From NCBI RefSeq assembly GCF_010686705.1, contig NZ_JAAGWY010000005.1, positions 1-64,000 of the forward strand: 64,000 nt of DNA, in the 5' to 3' direction. The notes below the pieces were generated by a model. It made no database searches, had not been told where the DNA came from, and saw only the letters and a program-made list of their open reading frames with translations. Of the stretch, positions 16,644 through 25,946 are shown in pieces. Position 1 is the first letter of the stretch. Each line of letters starts with the position of its first letter. The position numbers and the translations under genes were made by a program. This DNA comes from Leifsonia tongyongensis. Lineage in GTDB: Bacteria > Actinomycetota > Actinomycetes > Actinomycetales > Microbacteriaceae.

Positions 16644-17387
16644 GTGGCTGGGGGAAATCAGGTCGACCTGGTGGCCGACAAACAGGTCGACGAGTTGCTT
16701 CGCAACGTCGACGCCATGCGCCCGTTCGTCCGCTATCGGATGCGCGGACGGCCGAACGATGTGGACGTAGTCCTACAATCTGTCCGCGAGACCGTCTGGC
16801 ACCGATGTGAAGCATTCGACCCGTCACGTGGAACGCCGAACGCGTTCGTGTTCGGCATCACGCGGAATGTCGTTCGTCGCGAGCTGTGTAAGCACTTTCA
16901 AGAACTCGACGAGTTGCCCGAGGATCTCGAGTCATCCGATACTCCGGATCCGCTCGCTACCTTGGTTCGCCGATTCGACGCGCACCGTTGGATGAGTCTG
17001 GTCGCCGACTTCGTAGGCGCATCCGATTGGGCCGTGATCACCGAGATGGCGCTCAGCGACGGTGATACGGAACGGGTGGCAGCACGTCACCAGCTCACGA
17101 CCCGTGGGTTGCGGACAATTCGGGATCGGGTGAGTCTGACCGCGCACACGGTGCGAGCGGCGCTCGCCGCTGTCGACGCGAACCTTCCGTTGACCGGCTC
17201 AGTGATCCTTCACTGTGTGCCCGAGCGAGGTGGACTTCGCGAAGTTGCCGAGATGATCGGCGACGACGCAGACGCCATCGCCGCGACGTTGCATATCCAC
17301 TCCGGCTCGGCGAGAGCGCGGATCGCGACCGCCAAACGACTTCTCGGCATCGCGCGCACCGTCATTCAGCAGGAGATGGCAGCATGA
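16644..17387 (+). CDS. Sigma-factor-like protein at the head of the transfer operon
   Basis: A 247-residue protein with an ECF-sigma layout. A region-2-like stretch at about residues 15-75 contains VRYRMRGRPNDVDVVLQSV and FVFGITRNVVRRE. Region-4-like HTH stretches follow, around the ARHQLTTRGLRTIRDRV segment and near the C-terminus (GSARARIATAKRLLG). Repeated HTH-like parts could also make it an operon-specific regulator. The start is GTG at 16644, and its stop overlaps the next gene (ATGA). It probably drives or times expression of the transfer genes. Confidence 0.7.
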   Translation: MAGGNQVDLVADKQVDELLRNVDAMRPFVRYRMRGRPNDVDVVLQSVRETVWHRCEAFDPSRGTPNAFVFGITRNVVRRELCKHFQELDELPEDLESSDTPDPLATLVRRFDAHRWMSLVADFVGASDWAVITEMALSDGDTERVAARHQLTTRGLRTIRDRVSLTAHTVRAALAAVDANLPLTGSVILHCVPERGGLREVAEMIGDDADAIAATLHIHSGSARARIATAKRLLGIARTVIQQEMAA

Positions 17388-18484
17388 TCGGAGCGGGTGC
17401 CGCCGCACGCGCGGTCACCCATTCGAAAACGACGAGGAACCTCCTGATCGTCGCGGCGGTCGTCCTCCTCGTCGTCCCGGTTTCCCTTGTGGCGCTACCA
17501 ATCTCTGTCGTGCTCGCGATGGGCGCTGGCGTGTTTGGAGGTGCCGGGGGACTGTGCGGCGGGTCGGCGCCCGCCGTGGCAGCAGGGCGAACCATCGACG
17601 GTTACGGACCCGTCCAACTGCGGATCGCGGAAACCATCATCAGCGTAGGGCAGCAGATGAGTGTGCCGCCTCATGGGCAGGCGATCGCGTTGATGGTCGG
17701 CATGGGTGAGTCGGGTCTGCGCGACCTGGATCACGGTGATGCTGTCGACAACACCACGATCGGTGTCTTCCAACAGGGCGCCAGCTATGGAACCCGGGCA
17801 CAGCGGATGGACCCACCCACCGCCGCACGTGCTTTCTACACGCGGATGATTGGAGTGCCGAACTGGCAGACGTCACCGCCCACCGTCGTGGCGCACGCCG
17901 TGCAGATCAACCGAGACCCGAACCACTACACCCCGTTTTGGCCTCCCGCCGAGCACGTGCTTACCGCGCTCACCCACTCGAACCAGGGATCCTGTTCGAT
18001 TCCGGCGAACGCGCGCGCGGCAGCAACAGTCCTCGTCGCCGCGATTCAGCAGGGCAAGCTGAACTTCCTCGAGCCGAGGTACGAGCAACAGGTACTGAAC
18101 ATGGCGGCGGGCACCGCAACTCCAGATTGTGCGATCGACGCCCACATCCTGCAACTGATCGTGGTCGCGGTACACAGTTTCGCGCAGGTCGGCGTCAGCG
18201 ATCTCAACCGACGCTGCACCGGCACCACTCCCGGCGCGGGCAAAGCATCCGCGCACTGGAAGGGCAAAGCCGTCGACTTCTACGCCCTCGACCGCCGATC
18301 CCTCACTGGCGCCGACAGTCTCTCGGTCCAACTCATTCATGTTCTCGACCCGTTCGCCCCGCACGGTTCCGGCATTGGTCAGAGCGATTGCCGCGCCATA
18401 GCCGGCGTCCGGCTGGGATCGCTGACGAACTTCACCAGCGACTTCCCCGACGGCTGTAATCACCAACACGTCCAGGTCCCTTGA
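17384..18484 (+). CDS. Membrane-anchored peptidoglycan hydrolase of the transfer apparatus
   Basis: This 366-residue protein probably opens the cell wall for the conjugation channel, as VirB1-like proteins do. One transmembrane anchor lies at about residues 24-46. A lytic-transglycosylase-like domain follows (about 70-190, MVGMGESGLRDLDHG with a candidate catalytic Glu, then TTIGVFQQG). The C-terminal domain has the SAHWKGKAVD motif (S-x-H-x2-G-x-A-x-D) and a final HQHVQV, matching the zinc ligands of M15-type D,D-peptidases. Two hydrolase domains in one protein is usual for Gram-positive conjugation systems. Confidence 0.75.
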   Translation: MIGAGAAARAVTHSKTTRNLLIVAAVVLLVVPVSLVALPISVVLAMGAGVFGGAGGLCGGSAPAVAAGRTIDGYGPVQLRIAETIISVGQQMSVPPHGQAIALMVGMGESGLRDLDHGDAVDNTTIGVFQQGASYGTRAQRMDPPTAARAFYTRMIGVPNWQTSPPTVVAHAVQINRDPNHYTPFWPPAEHVLTALTHSNQGSCSIPANARAAATVLVAAIQQGKLNFLEPRYEQQVLNMAAGTATPDCAIDAHILQLIVVAVHSFAQVGVSDLNRRCTGTTPGAGKASAHWKGKAVDFYALDRRSLTGADSLSVQLIHVLDPFAPHGSGIGQSDCRAIAGVRLGSLTNFTSDFPDGCNHQHVQVP

Positions 18485-18569
18485 TTCGGAGATCTGTGAA
18501 ATGCGCGCCAAAGTTCGGACCAATCGGGAACGTGCAGGTGAAAGCGGCTACGAAACCGAGGTGAACGAC

Positions 18570-19223
18570 ATGGTCAAGAAGCTGATCGCGATGACAGCGC
18601 TCGCTTCATCCCTTGCACTCGTGGGATGCGTTGCCGCTACACCTGAACGACACCACACGTTCACGACCATCGCTCCCGTCATCCCGACGCCGACGTCGGC
18701 CGCCGATGTGAAGCCGGCGGCGTCCGGAATCGTCGATACCGTGTGGGTCGAGGTCTACCCCGGTAACACCTTCAAGGCCAAGCATGGCTGCCACTGCACC
18801 CTGCCCGATTCGACCGAAGAACTCTTTCCCACTGGCACACCTGTCCTGCTCGTCACGATCACGATGACCGGGGCTTGGAAGCCGTCGCAGGGCAACGCAA
18901 CCAGACAAGACGTCACCGGCACCACGCTTAACGGGACCAAGTTCGACGGCCGGCCTGAGCGTGCCGTCCTCGACACGGTTGACGGTCCCGCGGTCGCGAA
19001 GGCTGCGGGATTGCCTTGGCTCCCGAGCGGTCTCTTCCACGGCGAAGCCGTATGGACGATCCCGAACAAGCAACCACGGGCATTCGCTGCGGCCTGGTAT
19101 CTGCCGCCCGGCGTCGACCGCCTCCTGCTCACGGTCAACGTGCCAGCCGAGGGCCAACCCAATCGCCTCGTTGTACCGCTCCCGGCAACCGCGATCAGCG
19201 CGACGAGCGCCGACGGAGAGTGA
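18570..19223 (+). CDS. Lipoprotein of the transfer operon (217 aa)
   Basis: A signal peptide (MVKKLIAMTALASSLALVGC) ends in a lipobox with Cys at residue 20, so it is an outer-face lipoprotein. The rest is a soluble domain rich in beta-like segments (GIVDTVWVEVYPG, LLLTVNVPAEGQ). The GCHCTLP segment holds two more Cys. No known family. ATG at 18570 is chosen because the signal peptide starts exactly there, with GAGG upstream. Confidence 0.72.
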   Translation: MVKKLIAMTALASSLALVGCVAATPERHHTFTTIAPVIPTPTSAADVKPAASGIVDTVWVEVYPGNTFKAKHGCHCTLPDSTEELFPTGTPVLLVTITMTGAWKPSQGNATRQDVTGTTLNGTKFDGRPERAVLDTVDGPAVAKAAGLPWLPSGLFHGEAVWTIPNKQPRAFAAAWYLPPGVDRLLLTVNVPAEGQPNRLVVPLPATAISATSADGE

Positions 19224-19236
19224 CCCCTTGGAACTC

Positions 19237-19389
19237 ATGAACAACCTGCTCGGACTCCTAGCCCTTGTCTGCGCAACTCTGTCCGGCATCGCCGGCATCG
19301 GCGTCCTGACCGCGCGACGACTCAAAGCAGCCCCCGACATCGACCCCAAATCGAAGGATCCAAACGCTGAGAGGAAGAACGAATCATGA
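19237..19389 (+). CDS. Small single-pass membrane protein (50 aa)
   Basis: It opens MNNLLGLLALVCATLSG with one hydrophobic helix (about residues 3-25), then a charged tail (KSKDPNAERKNES). Its stop overlaps the start of the pilin-like gene (ATGA), which supports translation. It could be a small scaffold component of the secretion channel. No family is recognised. Confidence 0.55.
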   Translation: MNNLLGLLALVCATLSGIAGIGVLTARRLKAAPDIDPKSKDPNAERKNES

Positions 19390-19709
19390 ATGCACTGAAC
19401 GAGGCCGTCACGATCGCGCATGCCCGCGTGATCAACGTGTTGACAGTCACAAATCCCACCCCAGATTTCTCCGGGCCCGGAGTCTCCGCCCTACAGACCA
19501 TCGCGAACGTCGTGTTCGCCATCGTCCTCACCCTCGCCGTGATCGGCGGGCTGATCGCGGCAGGCTTTATCGTCGTCGGCCATGTCTCCAGCAATGGGCG
19601 GGTTCAGAAGATGGGCATCGTTGGCCTGATCAGCTGCATCGCCGGAGTCGCCGTTGCTGGCGGAATTGCCGGGCTGATCAACTGGGGTCAGTCGCTGAAC
19701 GTGGCGTGA
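19386..19709 (+). CDS. DUF6112-like pilin/TrbC-type membrane protein
   Basis: A 107-residue protein with two hydrophobic helices (about 38-65 and 78-100) separated by a short basic loop (SSNGRVQKMG). This is the layout of VirB2/TrbC-like subunits and of the DUF6112 proteins found in actinobacterial conjugation operons. It precedes the TrbL-like gene, as in other type IV systems. A role as channel or pilus subunit is inferred from topology and context. Confidence 0.65.
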   Translation: MNALNEAVTIAHARVINVLTVTNPTPDFSGPGVSALQTIANVVFAIVLTLAVIGGLIAAGFIVVGHVSSNGRVQKMGIVGLISCIAGVAVAGGIAGLINWGQSLNVA

Positions 19710-19716
19710 CGAAACC

Positions 19717-20751
19717 ATGATCGCCATCGCCGCTGTTGACCCGTGGTCGCCGAACTACGGATGCTTTGTCGGCGACTTCGGCTGCCAGGCCTTACAGACC
19801 GTCGCCGGGTTCATGGCTTCCACCATCCGTAACCTCGGCGACTTTATCGCCACCATGGTCTCTGGCGCGTTCAATAACAACATCGATCAGAACAGTTGGA
19901 ACATCGCCCACTCGCAGTTCCTGTTCTGGGTCGCCATCACCGCCCCGATCATCCTGATCATCGCTCTAGTACAGATCGGCATCGCGATGATCCTCCAGGA
20001 CTGGGCGAGGATCGGTCGCACCGCCGCGGGAGCGGCATTGGCGATCCCATTCAGCGCCGTCTGCGTCTGGGCCATGCAACAGTTCTCCGCCGTCACCGAC
20101 GACATCACACGCAACCTCACCACCTCCGTGCAAGGCGGCGATCTCAGCGATGGCCTCCTCCGGGTGGTTGGCCTCTTCGACGCACCGAAACAGGCATCCA
20201 ACGCGGTGATGCACAGTGCCGAATTCACCCAAGGCGGAGTGATCTACTCGATGGTTAGCCAAGGCGCGCAAAGCCAGGGCGCGGTCGGCGAATACGTCAT
20301 GGCCCTCCTGGTCGTCGGGCTGATGATGATCGCCTCACTCTTCCTCTTCGTTGCCATGGCCATCCGCGAGTTCGGCCTCCTCGCCCTCGCCGCGATGGCA
20401 CCAGTCGGGTTGATGATGATCGGCCAACCCAAACTCACCGCCTGGGCCCAACGCTGGATGAACCTCACAACCGGTCTCCTGATCGCCAAACCCCTCGCCG
20501 CAGGCGTCGTCCTCCTGGCCGTTGAGCTCACGAAATCCAGCCTCAGCATCGGCGTGCTCCTCGTGGCCGCCTGCGCGGTCATCGCCGCATCCTTCTCGCC
20601 GCTCTGGGCGACGAAACTCGTGTCCTTCGCCGGAGCCGAAGTCGGCACCGCCCTGCACCATCGCTTCTCGGTCCGCGACCAAGTCTCAAGAGCCAGCACA
20701 GCAACCGCCCCCGTGCGAACCGCCGCACGCGTCATCAAGGTCGGGAGATAG
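19717..20751 (+). CDS. TrbL/VirB6-like conjugal transfer membrane protein
   Basis: A 344-residue polytopic protein. Hydrophobic segments lie near residues 25-45, 68-92, 98-118, 190-215, 220-240 and 255-300, followed by a cytoplasmic tail. Topology and position between the pilin-like and ATPase genes match TrbL/VirB6, the inner-membrane channel component. It starts 7 bp after the previous stop and ends 3 bp before the SCO6880 gene. Confidence 0.78.
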   Translation: MIAIAAVDPWSPNYGCFVGDFGCQALQTVAGFMASTIRNLGDFIATMVSGAFNNNIDQNSWNIAHSQFLFWVAITAPIILIIALVQIGIAMILQDWARIGRTAAGAALAIPFSAVCVWAMQQFSAVTDDITRNLTTSVQGGDLSDGLLRVVGLFDAPKQASNAVMHSAEFTQGGVIYSMVSQGAQSQGAVGEYVMALLVVGLMMIASLFLFVAMAIREFGLLALAAMAPVGLMMIGQPKLTAWAQRWMNLTTGLLIAKPLAAGVVLLAVELTKSSLSIGVLLVAACAVIAASFSPLWATKLVSFAGAEVGTALHHRFSVRDQVSRASTATAPVRTAARVIKVGR

Positions 20752-20754
20752 ACC

Positions 20755-22293
20755 ATGACCACCTTCATCGCCGACCAAATACTCTCCGACGAAGGCGCAC
20801 CTCGCGTCCGATTCGCCGCACGCGAGCGCCGCGGCCTCATCCTCGGCCTCACCTTCCCCCAACTGGTCGTCGTCGGAGCCGCGATCGCCGTCCTCCTCGC
20901 CACGCTGTTCATCAACCCGAATGTGTTCTGGGTCGCGTTGCCGATCGTGGCGCTCGCGTGTTTCCTCGCCGTCGCAACCTACCGACGGGAACCCGTCCTC
21001 GTCATCGCCGCCCAGGCGCTCCGGTATGGGTACCGAAGCGTTGCAGGACAGACCGCCTTTCGGCGCGACGTGTGGATGCGGGTGAGTCTGGCGTCGCTTG
21101 ACATTGGTCATGCGCACCTTGAGGCGATCAAGCCGGTCGTGACCTCTCGGTTCCTGCTGCCCGGTGCGCTCGGTGACGTACAGATCATCCAGGTCCCCGG
21201 CGCTGGCGCATTCGTATACAACGCGCGCGGCCGCCTCGCCTCAGTCACCGTCCGGGTCGGCTCCAAAGCGTGGGCGCTGCGCGACAAAGGCACCCAAGAG
21301 GCCGCATACGACGGCTTCGTCGAATGGTTGAGCTCCCTCGAAAACCTTCCCGGGGTGCGGGAGACAACCATCCGGATCCGAGTCGACCGTGCCTCGTCCA
21401 ACGAGCTCCACGACTACCTCGTTGCGCGCGAGGACGAGAACCAGCCGCAGGTCAGCACCGAACTGCGGAAGCAGTACTGGATGCTCACCGAAGCGGCGTC
21501 GAAGCGGTCGATGGGGTTCACCAACTTCATTACCCTCACCTTCGATACCGCCGCCCTGAACTCCGCGATCCGTGACGCCGGCAAAGGGCTCACCGGTCTC
21601 GGTGCCGTTCTCAAGGAACGCGTCGCCGGCATCGAAGCATCGATGGAGCACGCCCGTCTGGCTCCCGCTGGATGGCTGACCTCAGATGAACTCGACGACC
21701 TACTCGCGCTCTCCGCGGACCCAGTGTCCGCCTCCGTCCGTCGCGAACAGGACACTGGTCCATTGGAATTGCCGGCCGCGCCGCCAGTGATGGGAATCGA
21801 CGAGGGCTGGGACTCGATGCGTGTCGACGAATCCTGGCATCAGACGTTCTGGGTCGCCGAGTGGCCGCGAACCGACGTCCGAACCGGATTCTTGGAGCCG
21901 CTGCTCTACGCGGGGGATGCGACTCGGGTGATTACCCTGCAGGTTCGGCCGATTGCCACGCACAAGGCGCTGGCCCAGTTGAGTCGCGCTCAATCTGACA
22001 TGGAGACTGCCGCGACGATTCGTTTCAAGCTGCAATCCCGGATCCCGCTGACCCATATCCGGGAGGAAGAGGATCTTGCGGTGCGCGAGCACGACCTGGT
22101 CGACGGATTCGGCGACGTCCAATACCGCGGCTTCATCACCATTTCCGCCGAATCCAAGGACGCCCTCGCCAAAGCCCGCACCGACATTGAACAGGCCTCC
22201 CACCCCGCGCGTCTGCTCCTCGCCTCGATGTCGGGACAGCAGGCGGCTGGGTTCGTCACCGGCGCACTTCCGGTGCCGATCGAGGGAGAGTGA
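20755..22293 (+). CDS. SCO6880-family conjugation protein
   Basis: A 512-residue protein with two N-terminal membrane helices (about residues 28-50 and 55-75) and a large cytoplasmic domain. The N-terminal part, FAARERRGLILGLTFPQ, is the conserved start of SCO6880-type proteins, regarded as VirB3/VirB4-like components fused to a long soluble domain in actinobacterial systems. It lies directly ahead of the P-loop ATPase gene, with 1 base between stop and start. Confidence 0.78.
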   Translation: MTTFIADQILSDEGAPRVRFAARERRGLILGLTFPQLVVVGAAIAVLLATLFINPNVFWVALPIVALACFLAVATYRREPVLVIAAQALRYGYRSVAGQTAFRRDVWMRVSLASLDIGHAHLEAIKPVVTSRFLLPGALGDVQIIQVPGAGAFVYNARGRLASVTVRVGSKAWALRDKGTQEAAYDGFVEWLSSLENLPGVRETTIRIRVDRASSNELHDYLVAREDENQPQVSTELRKQYWMLTEAASKRSMGFTNFITLTFDTAALNSAIRDAGKGLTGLGAVLKERVAGIEASMEHARLAPAGWLTSDELDDLLALSADPVSASVRREQDTGPLELPAAPPVMGIDEGWDSMRVDESWHQTFWVAEWPRTDVRTGFLEPLLYAGDATRVITLQVRPIATHKALAQLSRAQSDMETAATIRFKLQSRIPLTHIREEEDLAVREHDLVDGFGDVQYRGFITISAESKDALAKARTDIEQASHPARLLLASMSGQQAAGFVTGALPVPIEGE

Positions 22294-22294
22294 G

Positions 22295-23743
22295 ATGAAG
22301 AACGTCAGCGTCATCGGTCGGATCCCCGCGGATGAAAAGCCCGGCACACAAGGCCGGCAGCGTCACGTCGAGGGGTCGCAGAAGAACGCCAGCTGGAAGG
22401 TGCAGCCGCAAGAGCTGCCCGCGTCGAAGATGCCCTCCTGGGGCTGGAAGCACCCACACAACCTGCGAGGCCCACTGCGGGCCACACCACCGGCGCACCG
22501 GTGTTCATCCCGGGTCCTCGGTGGTGCATACCCGTTCCTGGCCGAAACAGGCGACATCCTGACCGGCGCATACATCGGAGAGAACCTGCTCTCCCGCGCC
22601 CCGTTCTGCTTCGACCCATGGGACGCCTACTCAGCCGAAGCCGTCCGCTCCCACTCCGTCGCGATCCTCGGCGTCAAGGGCACAGGCAAATCGATGCTCG
22701 CCAAATCGTGGTCCTCCCGGTTGGCCCGGCTTGGAAGGAAGATCGCGGTCCCGCACGACCCCAACGGTGAATGGGTCCGCGTCGCCGAATACGTTGGCGG
22801 CACATCCATCACAGTCGGGCCGGGCAAGGCTGCACGCATCAACCTTCTGGATGAGGGTCCTCGGGATCCGTTGTATTCCGATGAGGACTGGAACCAGAAC
22901 GTGCTCCAGTACCGGCGCGCGACCGTGAAGACGATCATTCGCCGGCTTCGTGAGGGCGGGAACCTCGAGCCGGTCGAGCACACTGCCCTCGATGTTGCGC
23001 TCGACGGATTACGCGGTCAAACGACAGTGACGATCACCCACGTCTACAGCAGGCTCGTCGACCCAGACGCGAACCTTCCCGTCGAGGTTGCTGACGCCGG
23101 GCACCGGCTCGCTCACACGCTACGGCGGATGGTCTCCGGCGACCTCACCGGATTCTTCGACGGCCCATCCACCGTCCAGTTCGATGCCGACGCACCCATG
23201 ATGGTCGTCGACACCTCCGCACTCAAGGGCGCCTCTCCCGAAGCGCAGGCGCTTGCACGGTTGGCGACCGCGAACTGGATCCGGCGCTCCAGCCTTGGCG
23301 CGAACCGGCAAGCCCGGGTGATCATCCACGAGGAAGCCGCCGTCGAACTGCTCAACGACGTCTCTGGCGGCGACGGTCTCGCCGAGCGAGTGGAGGACGA
23401 GAAAGTCGCCCGTCACCTCGGAATCAGCAACTGGTACCTCCTGCACCGCGTAGCCGACCTCGACGCCCTCGGCGACCGCAACAGCGCACTCCACTCCCGA
23501 GCCCTCGGACTCCTCGCCGACTGCGAGACCCGGATCTCCTACGCCCAACACAGCGGCGAAATCGCCCGATCACGGGAAATCCTCGGTTGGAACGACACCC
23601 AAGCCGGCCTCGTCCGGAAACTCCACAAAGGCGAGGGACTCTGGCAGATCGGCCAGGACCGCGTCGCCAAAGTGCGCAACATCTGCACCGACTACGAGAT
23701 GGGCATCTTCCGCACCGACGCGTTCGGAGGCGAACGATCATGA
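22295..23743 (+). CDS. VirB4/TraC-like conjugation ATPase
   Basis: A 482-residue cytoplasmic motor ATPase. Walker A GVKGTGKS is at about residues 125-132. A Walker-B-like acidic strand is in RVIIHEEAAVEL, and a C-terminal Gln/Arg-rich helicase-like part follows. In related systems it powers assembly and substrate transfer together with the upstream SCO6880 protein. ATG at 22295 follows GAGGGAGAG; the frame is open 220 bases earlier, but that region codes for the previous gene. It overlaps the next gene by ATGA. Confidence 0.82.
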   Translation: MKNVSVIGRIPADEKPGTQGRQRHVEGSQKNASWKVQPQELPASKMPSWGWKHPHNLRGPLRATPPAHRCSSRVLGGAYPFLAETGDILTGAYIGENLLSRAPFCFDPWDAYSAEAVRSHSVAILGVKGTGKSMLAKSWSSRLARLGRKIAVPHDPNGEWVRVAEYVGGTSITVGPGKAARINLLDEGPRDPLYSDEDWNQNVLQYRRATVKTIIRRLREGGNLEPVEHTALDVALDGLRGQTTVTITHVYSRLVDPDANLPVEVADAGHRLAHTLRRMVSGDLTGFFDGPSTVQFDADAPMMVVDTSALKGASPEAQALARLATANWIRRSSLGANRQARVIIHEEAAVELLNDVSGGDGLAERVEDEKVARHLGISNWYLLHRVADLDALGDRNSALHSRALGLLADCETRISYAQHSGEIARSREILGWNDTQAGLVRKLHKGEGLWQIGQDRVAKVRNICTDYEMGIFRTDAFGGERS

Positions 23744-25545
23744 GGAACCAAGGGTCATCCTGGCCCCGCCTCGCCCTCTACCTCCTCTTCGGCGTCGTCG
23801 TCGCCGGCGCGTTGACCACCTTGGCGGCCGGCGCCACTATTCACGCCGTTTGCGGCGCCGGCGGACGACCGGACAGTGTCTTCGCCGGGCTCCAACTTGC
23901 GATCAGCGGATCTGCGGATGGGTTCACGACTTCCACCGGATGCGCACCGCCAGTCACCTTGGTTCGCGTCCTTGATGCGCTCGCGCTCGTCTTGATCGTT
24001 GTTGGCTCGTCCATGGCTGCCGTCTGGTGGCTTCGCTTCCGGCAGTCGGACCGACACTTCATCCACGAGCTGCGAGGCCGGGAGGGTCTCGCCAAGCCGG
24101 GGGAGATCCGCAAACACACGTCCGCGGGAACCGCAGTCCGTCGCGCCAAGGCGCTGCGCCCTTCATTGTCCAGTCCGACGGCCCCTGCCGTGGGTTGGAA
24201 GGTTGGTCAGGCACACCGACAGGACGTGTACGTCTCGATCGAGGACTCCATCGTGGTCGAAGGCGCCCCGCGCTCCGGCAAGGGCTACCGATTCATCATC
24301 AACGCGATCCTCGACTGGTGCGGACCACTCATCACCACCTCAACGCGGAACGACAACCTCTCCGCCACCATGCGCGAACGCGCCCGCGTCGGCGAGGTCA
24401 CCGTGTTCGACCCGCAAGAGCTCTCCGGTGTCCGCTCGTCCCTGCGGATCTCACCGGTCACCGGATGCGAAGACCCGCTCGTTGCCGACCAGCGCGGCCA
24501 GGCGATCGTCGCCGGCACCGCCCTCGGTGCATCCAAAACGAACCAGGAGTGGGCGCACGTCGCCTCCTCCGTGCTCTCCCGACTGCTCCACGCCGCCGCC
24601 GTCTCCGGACGCGGAGCCGACGCCCTCGCCCGCTGGGGCTCAAACCCCCGCCTCGCCCTCGAAGCGGTCAGCGTCCTCAGCAACCAAGGAACGCCAGGCT
24701 GGGCGGAAGACTTGGACGCGATCATCAACGGCGACGAGAAGCTGCTGGCGTCGAGCTGGTTCGGAGTCTCCGGCGCCATCCGCCCCCTCGCCATCCCGGC
24801 AATCCGTAAGGCCATGACACCCGGTCCCGGCGAACAATTTGACCCCGACCAGTTCCTGACCGGATCCAACAGTCTCTACTTGGTCGGTACCGGCGCTGGC
24901 GCCGGATCTGTTGGGGGCTTCCTCGGCGCGGTGTTGGACGACATTGTCGAGACCGCCCGCCGTAAAGCGCTCGCTTCTCCCGGTTCCCGACTCGACCTCC
25001 CGCTGGCGTTGATCCTGGACGAGATCGCCAACATGTTCTCCTGGCCCGCCCTGCCCCGCATCATGGCCGACGGCGGCGGCATCGGCATCTCAACCATCGT
25101 CGTCCTCCAAGCCCTCTCGCAAGCGGAAACAGCATGGTCACGCGCCGAGGCCGACACCATCTGGTCAGCCGCCACCGCCAAACTCGTCCTCGGCGGAGCG
25201 TCCGACGTCGACCACCTCCGCGACCTCGAGTCACTCCTCGGCAACCGGCGGATTAGAAACACCGGCCACTCCTACAACGAGACCGGATCCTCCACCAACA
25301 TCCACGATGAGAAGGTCCCCGTCATGTCTCTCGACGAGATCCGCCGCATGCCCGAAACCGTCGGACTCCTCGCCTACCGAACCCGACGCGGCATTCTCCT
25401 CGACCTCCGAGGCTGGACCGACCGCCACGACGCCAGACGAGTCAAATCCGGCAAAAAGGCAACCGAGACGGATCAGCAGCTCGTGTTCGCTGAGCAATAC
25501 CAAGCAGCCTTAGATCGGCGCCGCGCGGCAGGGGAGCGGAACTGA
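23740..25545 (+). CDS. VirD4/TraG-type coupling protein
   Basis: A 601-residue type IV coupling protein that would hand the relaxase-DNA complex to the channel. Two N-terminal membrane helices (about residues 12-36 and 80-103) anchor a cytoplasmic ATPase. Walker A is EGAPRSGKG (about 172-180) and Walker B LILDEIANMF (about 423-432). The C-terminal TraM-binding-like region includes VPVMSLDEIRRMP. It overlaps neighbours on both sides (ATGA upstream and 1 base downstream). Confidence 0.88.
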   Translation: MRNQGSSWPRLALYLLFGVVVAGALTTLAAGATIHAVCGAGGRPDSVFAGLQLAISGSADGFTTSTGCAPPVTLVRVLDALALVLIVVGSSMAAVWWLRFRQSDRHFIHELRGREGLAKPGEIRKHTSAGTAVRRAKALRPSLSSPTAPAVGWKVGQAHRQDVYVSIEDSIVVEGAPRSGKGYRFIINAILDWCGPLITTSTRNDNLSATMRERARVGEVTVFDPQELSGVRSSLRISPVTGCEDPLVADQRGQAIVAGTALGASKTNQEWAHVASSVLSRLLHAAAVSGRGADALARWGSNPRLALEAVSVLSNQGTPGWAEDLDAIINGDEKLLASSWFGVSGAIRPLAIPAIRKAMTPGPGEQFDPDQFLTGSNSLYLVGTGAGAGSVGGFLGAVLDDIVETARRKALASPGSRLDLPLALILDEIANMFSWPALPRIMADGGGIGISTIVVLQALSQAETAWSRAEADTIWSAATAKLVLGGASDVDHLRDLESLLGNRRIRNTGHSYNETGSSTNIHDEKVPVMSLDEIRRMPETVGLLAYRTRRGILLDLRGWTDRHDARRVKSGKKATETDQQLVFAEQYQAALDRRRAAGERN

Positions 25546-25946
25546 TGTCGAACCGTCGCCGCCCCGCCTGGGACAACAACTATCGCACCCGTTACCTGCA
25601 CTCACCAATGTGGTTCGCCCGCCGTGACCGGTGGTTTATCGAAGAGCGCCGCCGCATCGGACAGATCCGCTGCACCCTCTGCCTCGGCGTTGGCACGGCC
25701 CGCACCCTCGAACTCCACCACCTCGACTATCGCGGCGTTACCCAGACACCACGCGGGTGGGCGGCTCATGAACGGCACCAAGACCTCACCGCGCTCCACC
25801 CGCGCTGCCACGAATACGTCCACCAGCTCATCGACCGCGACCGCGCCCTCTCCGGCCTCGTCTCCCGTCGCACCGCCTCCGCCCAAGCCATCGGGCGGCT
25901 CCGCGCCAAGGTCGGCCGCTTCATCGAAACGACGGAACTCGAGTGA
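25545..25946 (+). CDS. HNH-like small protein (133 aa)
   Basis: The sequence has CTLC (about residues 45-48), LELHHLDY (about 60-67) and ALHPRCHEYVHQL (about 85-98). Together they give the Cys-pair, HH and Cys-His pattern of an HNH/zinc-finger nuclease fold. Its N-terminus is Arg-rich. It sits inside the transfer operon, coupled to the coupling-protein gene and overlapping the next gene, so it may process DNA during transfer. It could also be a non-catalytic zinc protein. Confidence 0.6.
   Translation: MSNRRRPAWDNNYRTRYLHSPMWFARRDRWFIEERRRIGQIRCTLCLGVGTARTLELHHLDYRGVTQTPRGWAAHERHQDLTALHPRCHEYVHQLIDRDRALSGLVSRRTASAQAIGRLRAKVGRFIETTELE

Noticed and set aside
16459-16770. 103-codon plus-strand frame ahead of the sigma-like gene
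   Set aside because: Overlaps the sigma-like gene in another frame and has no coding-like composition or ribosome site.
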